64,000 nt of DNA from Actinoplanes utahensis (GTDB lineage Bacteria > Actinomycetota > Actinomycetes > Mycobacteriales > Micromonosporaceae). The notes below the pieces were generated by a model. The model saw nothing but the letters and a program-made list of their open reading frames with translations. It did not search any database and was not told the DNA's origin. Positions within the stretch are counted from its first letter, which is position 1, and each line of letters begins with the position of its first letter. Location of the stretch: positions 1 through 64,000 of the forward strand of contig NZ_BOMZ01000112.1 of the NCBI RefSeq assembly GCF_016862455.1, written 5' to 3'. Made by a program: the position numbers and the translations under genes. Below are positions 52,537 to 62,500 of this stretch, piece by piece.

Positions 52537-53982
52537 ATGCTGCACCGACCCCCCGCGCGGGGCGCCGGCCGGTGCCGGCGTGCCAGCGACGATGCCGGAT
52601 TCACGATGGTGGAGACGATCGCGTCGATCGCCGTCGTCATGGTGATCATGATGGCGCTGACCCAGTACTTCACCAACGCCATGCGGATCAACCGGCAGCA
52701 GGGCGACCGGCAGATCGCCGTCCAGCTCGCCGACAGCGCGATGGAGCGGGTGCGTGCGCTCAAGGTCGCCGCGATCCTCACCGGCCGGGACAAGAACAGC
52801 GTCCAGGAGCAGGAGCAGACTCCGGTGCCCGAGGTCGCCGCCATGATGACCAGCGGGTTCAACGACATCGCCTACGACGACGAGGCCCCCGCGGGCGCCG
52901 GCGCCACCGCCGTGCTGCCGACCACCCCGCTGCCGGTCACCGTCAACGGGCTCACCTACCAGCAGCACTTCTACATCGACACCTGCGAGCGGAGGACCGG
53001 CACGGCCGAGGAGTGCTCCGGCAAGGCCACCGGCCGCAGCGGCTACGTCGCGATGTACCGGGTGATCGTCGCGGTGACCTGGCCGAACAACCGGTGCAAG
53101 GCCGGCACCTGCGCGTTCGTCACGTCCACGCTGATCGGCTCCAAGTCCGACGAGCCGCTGTTCAACGTCGGCTCCGCGTCCGGGCCGCTGGACATCGTCG
53201 ACCCGGCCACCACGGTCTACAACGACACCGGGGTGGCGATCACCTTCACGCCGCAGTACTCGGGCGGCACGGCGCCGCTGACCTGGACCGCCACCGACCT
53301 GCCGGCCGGCCTCAGCATCAACCGGAGCACCGGCACGGTCAGCGGCACACCGACCGCCGCCGCCGGAACGTCGTACCCCACGATCATCACCGCGGCCGAC
53401 GCGTCGGACCAGCAGGACTACATCCGGTTCACGTGGCGGCTCACGACCTCGCCGACGATGGCCGACCCGGCCGCGGTCTACGCCACCGCCGACGCCCCCG
53501 TCAACCAGAAGATCCTGGTGACGAACGGCGCCGCACCGTTCACCTGGAGCTTCACCGGCCTCCCGCCCGGCGTGGCCCAGGACACCGCGACCGAGACCGC
53601 CGCCACCACCTCCCTCACCGGCACCCCGACCGCCGTCGGCACCTGGAACGTGGGTGTGGTCGTCACCGACAACTCCGGGGTGCGGTTCACCAGGACCTGG
53701 GCGTGGAGCACCGCGCTGACCCTGAACTTCACCGCCCCGACGAACAGCAGGGTGAACACCGCGATCACCGCGGTCACCCCGACGGTGACCGGAGGCACGA
53801 CGCCGTACAAGACGTACACGGCCGTCGGGCTGCCCGCCGGCCTGACGATCAACAGCACGACCGGCACGATCTCCGGAACGCCGACGGCGAAGACCAGCAC
53901 CACGGGCGCCACCGTGACGATCACGGTCACCGACAGCGCCTCGGTGTCCGCCAGCAAGATCGTCACCTGGAAGGTGGCCTGA
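52537..53982 (+). CDS. Type IV prepilin-like protein with putative Ig (He_PIG) domains
   Basis: A 481-residue pilin-like protein. The prepilin site is DDAG|FTMVETIASIAVVMVIMM near residues 20-38: Gly before the cut, Phe after, and Glu at +5 as in type IV pilins. After the N-terminal helix comes a disulfide-containing region (CERRTGTAEEC; RCKAGTC), then three Ig-like putative domains with the He_PIG signature, for example LPAGLSINRSTGTVSGTPTA. GGAGG lies 7 bp before the ATG at 52537; an upstream GTG at 52498 is less likely. Overlaps the next prepilin gene by one base. At this size it is an unusual, surface-exposed minor pilin. Confidence 0.82.
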   Translation: MLHRPPARGAGRCRRASDDAGFTMVETIASIAVVMVIMMALTQYFTNAMRINRQQGDRQIAVQLADSAMERVRALKVAAILTGRDKNSVQEQEQTPVPEVAAMMTSGFNDIAYDDEAPAGAGATAVLPTTPLPVTVNGLTYQQHFYIDTCERRTGTAEECSGKATGRSGYVAMYRVIVAVTWPNNRCKAGTCAFVTSTLIGSKSDEPLFNVGSASGPLDIVDPATTVYNDTGVAITFTPQYSGGTAPLTWTATDLPAGLSINRSTGTVSGTPTAAAGTSYPTIITAADASDQQDYIRFTWRLTTSPTMADPAAVYATADAPVNQKILVTNGAAPFTWSFTGLPPGVAQDTATETAATTSLTGTPTAVGTWNVGVVVTDNSGVRFTRTWAWSTALTLNFTAPTNSRVNTAITAVTPTVTGGTTPYKTYTAVGLPAGLTINSTTGTISGTPTAKTSTTGATVTITVTDSASVSASKIVTWKVA

Positions 53983-54608
53983 TGCGCCGGCTCCGCGCCT
54001 GGTTGCTGCCCCGCGGCGACCAGGGCTTCTCCCTGATCGAGCTGATGGCGACGACGGTGGTGATGTCCATCGTCGTCACCATCACCACCTCGGCGATCCT
54101 GGAGATCTACCAATCGGTGGGCCGGGTGGACGCCGAGAGCGAGGCGCAGACTCAGGTCGCCGCCGCCTTCAAGCAGCTGGACAAGGAGATCCGGTACGCC
54201 CGGGGGATCAGTGTGCAGAGCCCGCCCCTCGGCGGCGACTACTACGTCGAGTACCTGGTCAACCTGAACAGCGTGGACACCTGCGTGCAGCTGCGCCTGC
54301 GCCCGGGCACCAGCGAGCTGCAACGCCGGCAGTGGGTCAAGAACGTCGAGCCGCTCGCGCCGACACCGTGGACCACCCTGGCCGCGCTGACCACGTCGAC
54401 CACCCCGTTCACGGTGACCTCGCCGGAGCCGAACACCCTGATCGGCTGGCGGTACCAGCGTCTCCGGGTGACCTTCACGGCCACCGTCGGCTCGGGCAAG
54501 GCGCAGTCGAGGCGCGTCTCCGACGTCACCTTCACCGCGCTCAACGCCACATCCGGCCAGGACCTCACCGCGACCACCTGTATCGAAGCCCGGGGAGTGG
54601 ACTCATGA
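53982..54608 (+). CDS. Type IV minor prepilin-like protein (PilW/PulJ type)
   Basis: A 208-residue prepilin. Cleavage site RGDQG|FSLIELMATTVVMS near residues 11-24 has the canonical G|FxxxE, followed by the hydrophobic pilin helix VVTITTSAILEIYQSVGRV. Family position by shape is PilW/PulJ-like. Its globular part has a single pair of cysteines (DTCVQLRL and TTCIEARG). It is flanked by overlaps on both sides (1 bp and 4 bp), so the three genes are one translation-coupled operon. Confidence 0.85.
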   Translation: MRRLRAWLLPRGDQGFSLIELMATTVVMSIVVTITTSAILEIYQSVGRVDAESEAQTQVAAAFKQLDKEIRYARGISVQSPPLGGDYYVEYLVNLNSVDTCVQLRLRPGTSELQRRQWVKNVEPLAPTPWTTLAALTTSTTPFTVTSPEPNTLIGWRYQRLRVTFTATVGSGKAQSRRVSDVTFTALNATSGQDLTATTCIEARGVDS

Positions 54609-56278
54609 TCAAGCTGCCGAACCTGGGCGGCGATCGCCGGAACGACGACGGGTCGATGCCGATCGCGATGCTGATCGCGATCGTCGGCGTGAGCCTCAGC
54701 GCGCTGCTCACCACCATGGTGACGACCCGGATCTCGGACACCGGCCTGGTCGAGCGCCGGGTCCTCGCCCTGCACGCGGCGCAGGCCGGGCTGGACGTCG
54801 GGCTCGGCCAGGTGCGCAGCGCCGAGCTGGCCGACTCCCGGACCGGGGAGGTGTCCGGCGCCGTCGGGCTGCTGCCGTGCCGGGGCGCCATGACCGGCAC
54901 GGTCGGCGCGGGCAACACCTCGGCGTACACCGTGTCGGTCGTCTATTACGCGGTCGACCCGCAGGGCAAGACCGACGCCTGGCTCGCCGACGCCAGGAAC
55001 CAGGTGCCGTGCGCGGCGGGCGGGAGTGGCACCAGCGAGGTCCCCTCGTTCGCCCGGTTCACCGCGGTCGGCACCGCCGCCGGGCCGCATGGCACGCTCA
55101 CTCGGACCCTGAGCGGCACGTACGTGCTGCACACCACGAACGCGAACATCTACGGCGGGCTGGTGCGGGCGTACAAGACCACCACCACCGGAAGCGACTA
55201 CTGCATCGCGGCCCCGGCTCTCACCGCCACCCATCCCGACTGGGCCGTGGGCGAGGCGGTGACGATGCAGACCTGCAGCCCCGGCGCGCTGGAGCAGACC
55301 TGGACGTACAACGACACCCTGCAGTACGTGCTGACCGCCTCGCAGACCCCGAGCCGCACCCTCGGACTGTGCCTGGACAGCGTCTGGCCGCGCAGCACCA
55401 CGCTGAACCCGAACGACTCCGCCCCGGTCACGCTGCAGACCTGCCAGGCCACCGCGCCGGCGAAGTACCGCCAGATGTGGAGCCTCAACAGCAGCTCCCT
55501 GCTGCTCGGCACCAACATCGCCGGTGACGATCTCTCCAGCACCGCCTGCCTCTACCGGGCCGGCGGCCAGGCCAACAACGACTTCGACGGCGACGTGCTG
55601 ATGTCGTACGGCAAGAACGGCTGTGGCGCCACCGCGGACCGCAGGTGGCAACCGGACGCGGCGGTCGGCGCCGGCATGGCCGGCTCGGACGCCGGCCGGA
55701 AGGCGGGCATGGTGGTCAACTACAAGCAGTTCGGCCGCTGCCTCGACGTCACCGACCTGGTCCCCACCAAGACGTTCCTCATCTCCTGGCCGTGCAAGCA
55801 GAATCCGAAGCCGGAGAAGGTGGACTGGAACCAGAAATGGACCCTGCCGAAGCTGCCGTCGGACACCGACCCGTCGGCGAAGGGCACCTCCAGGAACAAG
55901 GTGAAGGGGGTGATCACCGACTACGTCACCAAGGGTGACTTCATCGGCACCTCGTGGTGCCTGCAGAGCCCGATGGTGGCCGGCGGATACGTGCGAATGA
56001 TCAAGGCGGAGGGCGGGGTGTGCGAGGGCGGGAACAACCAGAAGTGGACGGTCTTCGGACATACCGACAAGTACGCGACCAGCTACCAGATCCAGGACGG
56101 CACCGGGGAGCTGTGCATGGGACCGCGGGACAGCGCCTACTTCTCGCCGGCCGACCTCTACAACAACACCAGCAAGATCCAGATGACCCGGTGTGACGGC
56201 TCGACCCTGCAGAAGTGGAACGCGGACAAGAACGTCATCGAGGCGCTGGCCCTGAAGGACGTCAAGGAGACCGAGTAG
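54605..56278 (+). CDS. PilX-like pilus protein carrying a ricin-type beta-trefoil lectin region
   Basis: A 557-residue protein. The N-terminus (DDGSMPIAMLIAIVGVSLSALL, then a HAAQAGLDVGL helix) resembles PilX/general secretion minor proteins without a classical prepilin cut. From about residue 190 to the end it has beta-trefoil repeats of the ricin B type: QTWTYND, QMWSLNS, RRWQPDA, QKWTLPK, QKWTVFG and QKWNADK are QxW-like elements, each near a conserved cysteine (GLCLDSVW, GRCLDVTD, SWCLQSP, ELCMGPRD). This suggests a sugar-binding tip. It overlaps the second prepilin gene by 4 bp. No pilus motor genes are in the window. Confidence 0.75.
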   Translation: MIKLPNLGGDRRNDDGSMPIAMLIAIVGVSLSALLTTMVTTRISDTGLVERRVLALHAAQAGLDVGLGQVRSAELADSRTGEVSGAVGLLPCRGAMTGTVGAGNTSAYTVSVVYYAVDPQGKTDAWLADARNQVPCAAGGSGTSEVPSFARFTAVGTAAGPHGTLTRTLSGTYVLHTTNANIYGGLVRAYKTTTTGSDYCIAAPALTATHPDWAVGEAVTMQTCSPGALEQTWTYNDTLQYVLTASQTPSRTLGLCLDSVWPRSTTLNPNDSAPVTLQTCQATAPAKYRQMWSLNSSSLLLGTNIAGDDLSSTACLYRAGGQANNDFDGDVLMSYGKNGCGATADRRWQPDAAVGAGMAGSDAGRKAGMVVNYKQFGRCLDVTDLVPTKTFLISWPCKQNPKPEKVDWNQKWTLPKLPSDTDPSAKGTSRNKVKGVITDYVTKGDFIGTSWCLQSPMVAGGYVRMIKAEGGVCEGGNNQKWTVFGHTDKYATSYQIQDGTGELCMGPRDSAYFSPADLYNNTSKIQMTRCDGSTLQKWNADKNVIEALALKDVKETE

Positions 56279-56410
56279 GGGGCCCGCGCCCCACCATGGC
56301 GGTGGCCGACTTGCGGTCTGCCGCCGCCTTCCACCCTTTTCCCGGTACGCCGTAGACCGTTCCCGCCGGATTCCCCGCCCCGCCCGTCGCGCGCGAGGTG
56401 GGCGGCGGGC

Positions 56411-56520
56411 CGGGGGTGACCGGAACGGGCATGCATGAGAGGCACCGGGGGACGGCCGCAAGGGAACGCCTGCCGGGGTCGCCGCGAGGCACGGGAGCTT
56501 GCGTGGCCCGTACCGGAGAA
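56411..56520 (-). repeat. Dispersed intergenic repeat, copy B (about 110 bp)
   Basis: The reverse complement of this segment begins TTCTCCGGTACGGGCCACGC and matches copy A (14480-14589) over its length with scattered differences. It sits in the 248-bp gap between the lectin gene stop and the anti-sigma gene stop. No other feature is visible in that gap. Confidence 0.65.
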
Positions 56521-56526
56521 GGGTCT

Positions 56527-57375
56527 TCAGAAGAAGTCGCCGTAGACGTCCAGGGAGGCGGACCCGGTGGCGGCGACGGCCCGGTAGGTGTCGCCGGCGG
56601 CGTCGCGTCCTCCGGACGGATGGGTGTATTTCGCGGTGAACGTGTAGGTTCCGGGCGCCAGCGTGTCCGCCGACGCCAGGGTGAAGCGGTAGAGCAGCGC
56701 CCCCGGCTCCTCGGTGACCGACGTGGTGACACTGGCACCGGGTGTCTGCTTGGTGCCGCCCCGGGAGACCAGCCCGTCGGTGCGCGCCACCCGGATCACC
56801 ACCTCCAGCGCGGTGAGCTCCTCGGCCGTCTTCAGGGTGATCACGCTCGCGCCCTGGGTGTCGCCGCTGTCCGGGTCGATCGAGCCGTCCGACCAGAGCG
56901 GTCCCTGGGACTCCCGGGTGTTCCTCGGCCGTTCCGTGACCGGCGCCGATGACGGGGCCGTGGTGGTGGGCGCCGTGGTAGGCGGCCGGCTGCTGCTCGC
57001 CGTGGTCCGGGCGGGGGAGGGCCGGGTGGTGGCGAGGCTCGGCGGGGCGGCGCTCACCGGGGCGGTCGCCGGCGGGCCCGGGACGGTGGTCGCCGGCGCC
57101 ACGGTCGGCGCCGGTTCGGCCTCGTCCCGGTCGTCGGCGCCGGCCAGCGCCCAGGTCCCCACACCGCCACCGCCGAGGATCGCGACGACGGCGGCGGCCA
57201 CGGCGGCCATCCGCACCCGCGGCCCGCGACGGCCGGCCGGCCCGTGGCGCCGCGTGGAACCGCTCTCCCGCATCGCGGCCATCGAGATCCGGTCCAGCAT
57301 GGCCTCGCGGTCGGGGGTGTGCGCCTCCGCCTCAGCGCGCAACGCCGCCCGCAACTGCTCCTCGGAGAGCCTCAT
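56527..57375 (-). CDS. Membrane anti-sigma-like protein
   Basis: A 282-residue single-pass membrane protein coded directly after an ECF sigma gene (4-bp overlap). The N-terminal cytoplasmic part (about 60 residues, RLSEEQLRAALRAEAEAHTP...) is short. A membrane helix (VRMAAVAAAVVAILGGGGVGTWAL) is followed by a long Thr/Pro/Ser-rich linker and a beta-rich outer domain. No zinc-binding HxxxCxxC motif is present, so it would be an unusual anti-sigma factor; function is inferred from position. Confidence 0.65.
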   Translation of the reverse strand: MRLSEEQLRAALRAEAEAHTPDREAMLDRISMAAMRESGSTRRHGPAGRRGPRVRMAAVAAAVVAILGGGGVGTWALAGADDRDEAEPAPTVAPATTVPGPPATAPVSAAPPSLATTRPSPARTTASSSRPPTTAPTTTAPSSAPVTERPRNTRESQGPLWSDGSIDPDSGDTQGASVITLKTAEELTALEVVIRVARTDGLVSRGGTKQTPGASVTTSVTEEPGALLYRFTLASADTLAPGTYTFTAKYTHPSGGRDAAGDTYRAVAATGSASLDVYGDFF

Positions 57376-57872
57376 CGCGCCGCCTCCCACCCGTCGATGC
57401 GGACATCGTCGCCCAACAGTTCGGCGAGTTGCTTCGCGCCCCGGGAGGTCGCGCTCTTCACCGCGCCCACGGAGATGCCCAGAATCGTGGCGACCTCACG
57501 TTCCGGCAGGTCGAAGGCGTACCGCAGGACCACGCAGGCGCGCCGCCGATGCGGCAGCCGGCGCAGCGCCCCGCGCACGTCGAGGACGGCCGGCACGTCG
57601 GCGTCCCGGCCGCGGCGCAGCGCGTCGAACGACAGCAGGCGTTCCCGGCTGCGGCGGCGGATCCAGTTGCGGGCCAGGTTCATCACGATGCCGTGGCCGT
57701 AGGCGACCGGGTCGTCGGCCGCGTTCACCCGGTCCCAGTGCCGCCACACCTCGGTCAGCGCGTCGGCGGCCAGGTCGTCGGCCACCTCGGACTCGCCGGT
57801 CATCAGGAACGCCAGGCGCGACAGCGAGGCGTGATGCCGCTCGAAATAGGCGCGGAAAGCCTCGTCGCGCAT
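57372..57872 (-). CDS. SigE-family ECF RNA polymerase sigma factor
   Basis: A 166-residue ECF sigma factor. Region 2 is visible in FRAYFERHHASLSRLAFLM and DDLAADALTEVWRHWDRV, and region 4 in LPEREVATILGISVGAVKSATSRG. The pattern is that of the actinobacterial SigE/Streptomyces SigE-like clade. ATG at 57872 has GAGGGG upstream and is preferred over 57893. Its coupled membrane partner probably controls it. Target genes are unknown; the nearby pilin and TauE genes are possible. Confidence 0.88.
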   Translation of the reverse strand: MRDEAFRAYFERHHASLSRLAFLMTGESEVADDLAADALTEVWRHWDRVNAADDPVAYGHGIVMNLARNWIRRRSRERLLSFDALRRGRDADVPAVLDVRGALRRLPHRRRACVVLRYAFDLPEREVATILGISVGAVKSATSRGAKQLAELLGDDVRIDGWEAAR

Positions 57873-57999
57873 CGGCAACCCCTCCCGCGGCATGGTTCGG
57901 ACCGGACGACGTTAGAGATCTTGGCAGGTGTACGGCAAGAGGAGTTCGGCCGGTGAGACACGAATATCATCCGTTCACCCGGGAGGGTAGGTTCGCCTG

Positions 58000-58776
58000 G
58001 TGGACACCGGCTGGCAGACCGGCCTGGCCGGGTTCGCCGCCGGCCTGCTGATCTCGATCGTGACCGCGCCGGTCGGCGTCTCCGGTGCGGTCTTCCTGCT
58101 GCCGGTCCAGCTCAGCGTGCTGCACGTGCCCAATCCCGCGGTCACCCCGACGAACCTGCTCTACAACGTGGTCGCCGGGCCCGGCGCCCTGCTGCGGTAC
58201 CTGCGCTCACGCGGGTTCGACCGGGCGCTGACCCGGCTGCTGATCGCCGGCACCCTGCCCGGTGTGGTGCTCGGCGCGTTCCTGCGGGTGTTCGCGCTGC
58301 CCGGCCCGCGGGTGTTCCGGTACGTGGTGGCCGCCGTGCTGTTGCCGCTCGGCCTCTGGCTCTGCCTGCGGGCGGTCCGCCCGTCCCGCCGGGTCCGTCC
58401 GCCGCTGCGGTCCGGCACGGTCGCCGGCCTGGGCCTCGCGGTCGGTACGGTCGGCGGCGTCTACGGCATCGGCGGCGGCTCCCTGCTCGGCCCGATCCTG
58501 GCCGGTCACGGCATCCCGATGACCACCGTCGCCCCCGCCGCGCTGGCCTCCACGTTCGTCACGTCGATCGCGGGCGCCGGAGCGTACGGCCTGATCGCGC
58601 TCACCACCGGCGCCGGTGAGATCGCCCCGCACTGGGTCGTCGGCCTGCTCTGCGGCCTGGGCGGGCTGATCGGCGGTTTCCTGGGCGCCCACCTGCAACG
58701 CCGGATCCCGGAGGCCGCCCTGCGGTTCCTGCTCGGCGCGCTCGCCGTCGCCCTGGCCCTCTCCTACCTGCGCTGA
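58000..58776 (+). CDS. TauE/SafE family membrane permease
   Basis: A 258-residue membrane protein with about eight helices and the two-fold repeat of the TauE/SafE (DUF81) family, often linked to export of sulfite or organosulfonates. Family-like patterns are GFAAGLLISIVTAPVGVSGA near the start, NLLYNVVAGPGALLRY, and VYGIGGGSLLGPIL in the second half. Starts at GTG with GGAGG somewhat upstream. It stands alone, so the substrate is not indicated. Confidence 0.85.
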   Translation: MDTGWQTGLAGFAAGLLISIVTAPVGVSGAVFLLPVQLSVLHVPNPAVTPTNLLYNVVAGPGALLRYLRSRGFDRALTRLLIAGTLPGVVLGAFLRVFALPGPRVFRYVVAAVLLPLGLWLCLRAVRPSRRVRPPLRSGTVAGLGLAVGTVGGVYGIGGGSLLGPILAGHGIPMTTVAPAALASTFVTSIAGAGAYGLIALTTGAGEIAPHWVVGLLCGLGGLIGGFLGAHLQRRIPEAALRFLLGALAVALALSYLR

Positions 58777-58798
58777 CGGCCCTCACTGGCGCCGACGG

Positions 58799-59524
58799 TC
58801 AGTCGATCAGGTGTTTCAGGAAGCGGCCCGGGTCGGCGAGGAAGGCGCGGGTCATGGCGACCGGCTCGGCCCGGTCGAAGGGCACCTCGGCGACGGCGCC
58901 GCCGGGGCCGATCTCCAGGATGGTGGCGCCGGGGCAGGCGAGCAGGATCGGTGAGTGGGTGGCGATGACGAACTGGCTCCCGGCGGCGACCAGGTCGGCG
59001 ATCCGCAGCAGCAGGGCGAGGCAGCCCTGGACGGACAGGGCCGCCTCGGGCTCGTCGAGCAGGTAGAGGCCGCCGGGACCGAACCGGTGCGCGGCCAGGT
59101 CCAGGAACGATTCGCCGTGCGAGCGCTGGTGCGGGGAGACGCCGCCGTAGGAGGCGGTGACGTCGAGGCGTTCGATCTCGGTGGCGACGTTGTAGAACGA
59201 CTCGGCGCGCAGGAAGAAGCCGGTGCGGGGTCTACGGCCGGCGTTGCGGACCAGGGTGAGGTGCTCGCCGAGCGACGACTCGGTGGCCCGGGTGGCGAAG
59301 TCGAACGACGTGCTGCCGCCCTCCGGATTGAACCCGGCGGCGACCGCGATCGCCTCGATCAGGGTGGACTTGCCGCTGCCGTTGTCTCCGGCGAGCAGGG
59401 TGACCGGGGTGGGCAGGCGCAACTCGCCGTGGCCGGCGAGCGCCCGGACGACCGGCAGATCGAACGGATAGCCCTGGTGCGGTGTCTCGTCCAGCCGGAT
59501 CGCCCTGATGAACACGACCGCCAC
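58799..59524 (-). CDS. AAA family ATPase (ABC/SMC-like, standalone)
   Basis: A 241-residue soluble ATPase with Walker A TLLAGDNGSGKSTLIEAI near residue 40, a SHGESFLDL signature-like stretch, Walker B GGLYLLDEPEAALS and the following SQFVIATHSPILLACPG. It resembles the AAA_21/overcoming-lysogenisation-type ATPases whose partner is often an adjacent nuclease or toprim protein; none is next to it. GTG start at 59524 or 59515. Role unknown. Confidence 0.8.
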   Translation of the reverse strand: MAVVFIRAIRLDETPHQGYPFDLPVVRALAGHGELRLPTPVTLLAGDNGSGKSTLIEAIAVAAGFNPEGGSTSFDFATRATESSLGEHLTLVRNAGRRPRTGFFLRAESFYNVATEIERLDVTASYGGVSPHQRSHGESFLDLAAHRFGPGGLYLLDEPEAALSVQGCLALLLRIADLVAAGSQFVIATHSPILLACPGATILEIGPGGAVAEVPFDRAEPVAMTRAFLADPGRFLKHLID

Positions 59525-59588
59525 GTTACCGGGACCGAGATGGCACGAAAACAGAATAAAATTCGTATCAGGGGCATATCTTGAGCGG

Positions 59589-62500
59589 GTGCTCGGACGG
59601 ATCATGCTCAGCGTCATCCTGGGGACCCTGTTCGTGGCGCTGCCGTCCGGACACCGGCCCGCCGTGGCCGCGCAGACCGTCTGCCCCACCCCGACCACGC
59701 TGACCAACGGTGACTTCGAGACCCCGGTCATTCCCGAGGGCACGTACAAGGTGATGCCGCAGACCCAGGTGCCGGGCTGGCTCACCACCGCCTCCGACAA
59801 CGCGATCGAGCTGTGGCACGAGATGACCGGCAACAAGTACAACGCGCCGGACGCCGCCGTCGGCACCCAGTACGCCGAGCTCAACGCGAACCTGGTCTCC
59901 ACCCTCTACCAGGAGCTGCCGACCGTCCCCGGCGAGACGCTGCGCTGGGAGCTGCGGCACCGCGGCCGTCTCGGCACCGACACCATGGGCGTGTGGATCG
60001 GCCCGGCGAACTCGGAGGCGCTCGGCGTCAAGCAGGGCCCGGACATCGTCGACACCAACACGGCCTGGGGTTCCTACTCGGGCATGTACACGGTCCCGGC
60101 CGCGCAGTTCACCACCCGGTTCGCGTTCCGGTCGATCTCGGCGGCGCAGAACAAGCCGACCCACGGCAACTTCCTGGACGCCATCAGTTTCGGTACCTCG
60201 GCCTGCCTCACCACGACCACCTCGGTCAGCCCGGCGTCGGCGAACATCGGCGACACGCTCACCTACACCGTCGCGGCCCGCAACGACGGCGGCAACCCGG
60301 CCCGGTCGTCCGTGCTCACCGACACGCTGCCGGCCGGGGTGAGATTCGTGCCCGGGTCGATCCGGTCGATCACCGGGTCGGCCAGCACCACCGTCAGTGA
60401 CGCCGCCGACGGCGACACCGGCGAGTACGACGCGGCGACCCGGACCGTCCGGGTCCGGTCCGGCGACGGGGCGGGCGCCGCGGCGGGCGGCACCGTCCAG
60501 CCCGGCGAGACCCGCAGCCTCAGCTATCAGGTCACCGTCGACACGGCCACCGCCGACAGCACGGTGACCAACGACGCGACAGCCACCTACACCGACACGC
60601 TGACCGGCAACCGGCCGACCTCGGTGTCCAACACCATCCCCACCGTCGTCGCGCCCGCCGCCGACCTGTCCGTGACCGCCGTGCTGACCAGTTCCGGCGT
60701 GGTCGCCGGGCAGCGTGCCGAGATCACCGCCACCGCCACCAACACCGGGCGGAACACGGCCGGCACCGTGCGACTCGCCGCGACCGTGCCGCCCGGGCTC
60801 ACCGGCATCGGCGCGTCCTCGCCGAACGGCACGTGCGCGATCAGCGGACAGGTCGCCACCTGTGACATCGCCACGCTGCCGGTCGGCGGGACGGTCACCA
60901 TGCGGGTCGCTGCGGACGTGCCGTCCGCGGCCACCGTCGGCACCCAGGCGGTGCTGCCGGTGACGATCAGCAGCGCGACGTACGAGATGAGCGCCGCCAA
61001 CAACAGCGCCTCGGTCAGCGCCGCCGTCACCGCGATCGGCGACCTGGGCGTGACGATGACCGCGTCCCCGTCGGCGCCGGTCGCCGGCGACACCGTCACC
61101 TACACGATCCCGGTCACCAACACCGGGCCGTCGATGATGCGGTCGATCGGGCTGTCCGACCCGGTCGCGACCGGGAACACGTACGTCGGCAGCGGTGTCT
61201 CCGGCGGCAACGGCGGCGCCTGCGCCTACACGGTCTCGGCCCGGATCGTCGAGTGCGGGCTCGGGCCGATCGACGCGAACGTCACGGTCACCGTCACCAT
61301 CGTGATCCGGCTGAGCCCGAGCGTGACCGCCGTCAACAACGCGGTGTCGGTGGTGTCGCTGACCCCGGACGCGAACGTCGGCAACAACAACGCCTCGGTG
61401 CAGTCGGCCGGCACCGCGGTCGCCGACGTGGCCGTCTCGCTGACCATCGGGGCGAGCACCGCGTACGCCGGTGAGTCGGTGCCCTACACCCTCACGGTCA
61501 CCAACAACGGGCCGTCCGAGGCGACGAACGTCTCGTTCAACACGGTGGTGCCGCCCGGCGTGACGATCGTCCGGCCGGCGTTCTGCACGGCCACCGCCTG
61601 CACCCTGGACAAGCTCGACCCCGGCGAGACCAGGACGCTCGAGGGGCTCGCCCGGCTCGGTTGGGACGCGCAGGCAGGGGTGGGCCGGGCCACCACCACG
61701 GTGATCTCCCCGACCACCGACACCGTGGCCGCCAACGACACCGACACGGTCACCTTCACGATCCTGCTGAGCGGCGACGCCTCCGTCACCCAGACGATCA
61801 GCAACCCGGGCGGCGGCGTGGTGGTCGCCGGCCAGAGCCTGCGCAGCGCGGTCGTCGTCGCCAACAGCGGACCGACCCGGGCCGAGGGCGTGGTGGTCCG
61901 GCAGGCGGTCCCGGCCGGCTGGGAGGTCCCGTCCGCGAGCGCCCCGGGCGGCACCTGCGTCTTCCAGACCACCGGCGCCTGGAGCGTCGGGACGGTCACC
62001 ACCGTCGGCGGGGTGTGGGACTGCACCCGTACCGTCCTGGCCGCCGGCTCGTTCTGGAACGTCACGTTCGAGGGCCTGTTGCCGGCCTCCTACGCCGGCG
62101 CCTGGGTGACCCGCGTCGCCGAGGTGACCACCTCCTCACCCGATCCGGCGGCCGGCAACGACACGGCGACCGGGACCGCCACCGTGCATCGCCGTTCGGA
62201 CCTCGGGATCGTCCAGAGCCTCACCACGGTTCCGCCGATCGTGCAGTCCGAGCAGGTGCGCTTCCGGGCCACGGTCAGCAACGCCGGCCCGTCCGACGCC
62301 CGGCAGGTGATCATCCGGGACGAGCCGCAGACCGGCCTCTCGATCGTCTCCGGTGTGCCGGGATCCGGCAGCTACAGCGGCTCGACCTGGACGATCCCGG
62401 TGCTGGCGACCGGCGCGACCGCGATCCTCGACTTCACCGGCACCGCCCAGGGCTCCGGCGCCCTCACCGGCCGGATCACCATCCTGTCGTCGGAGAGCAC

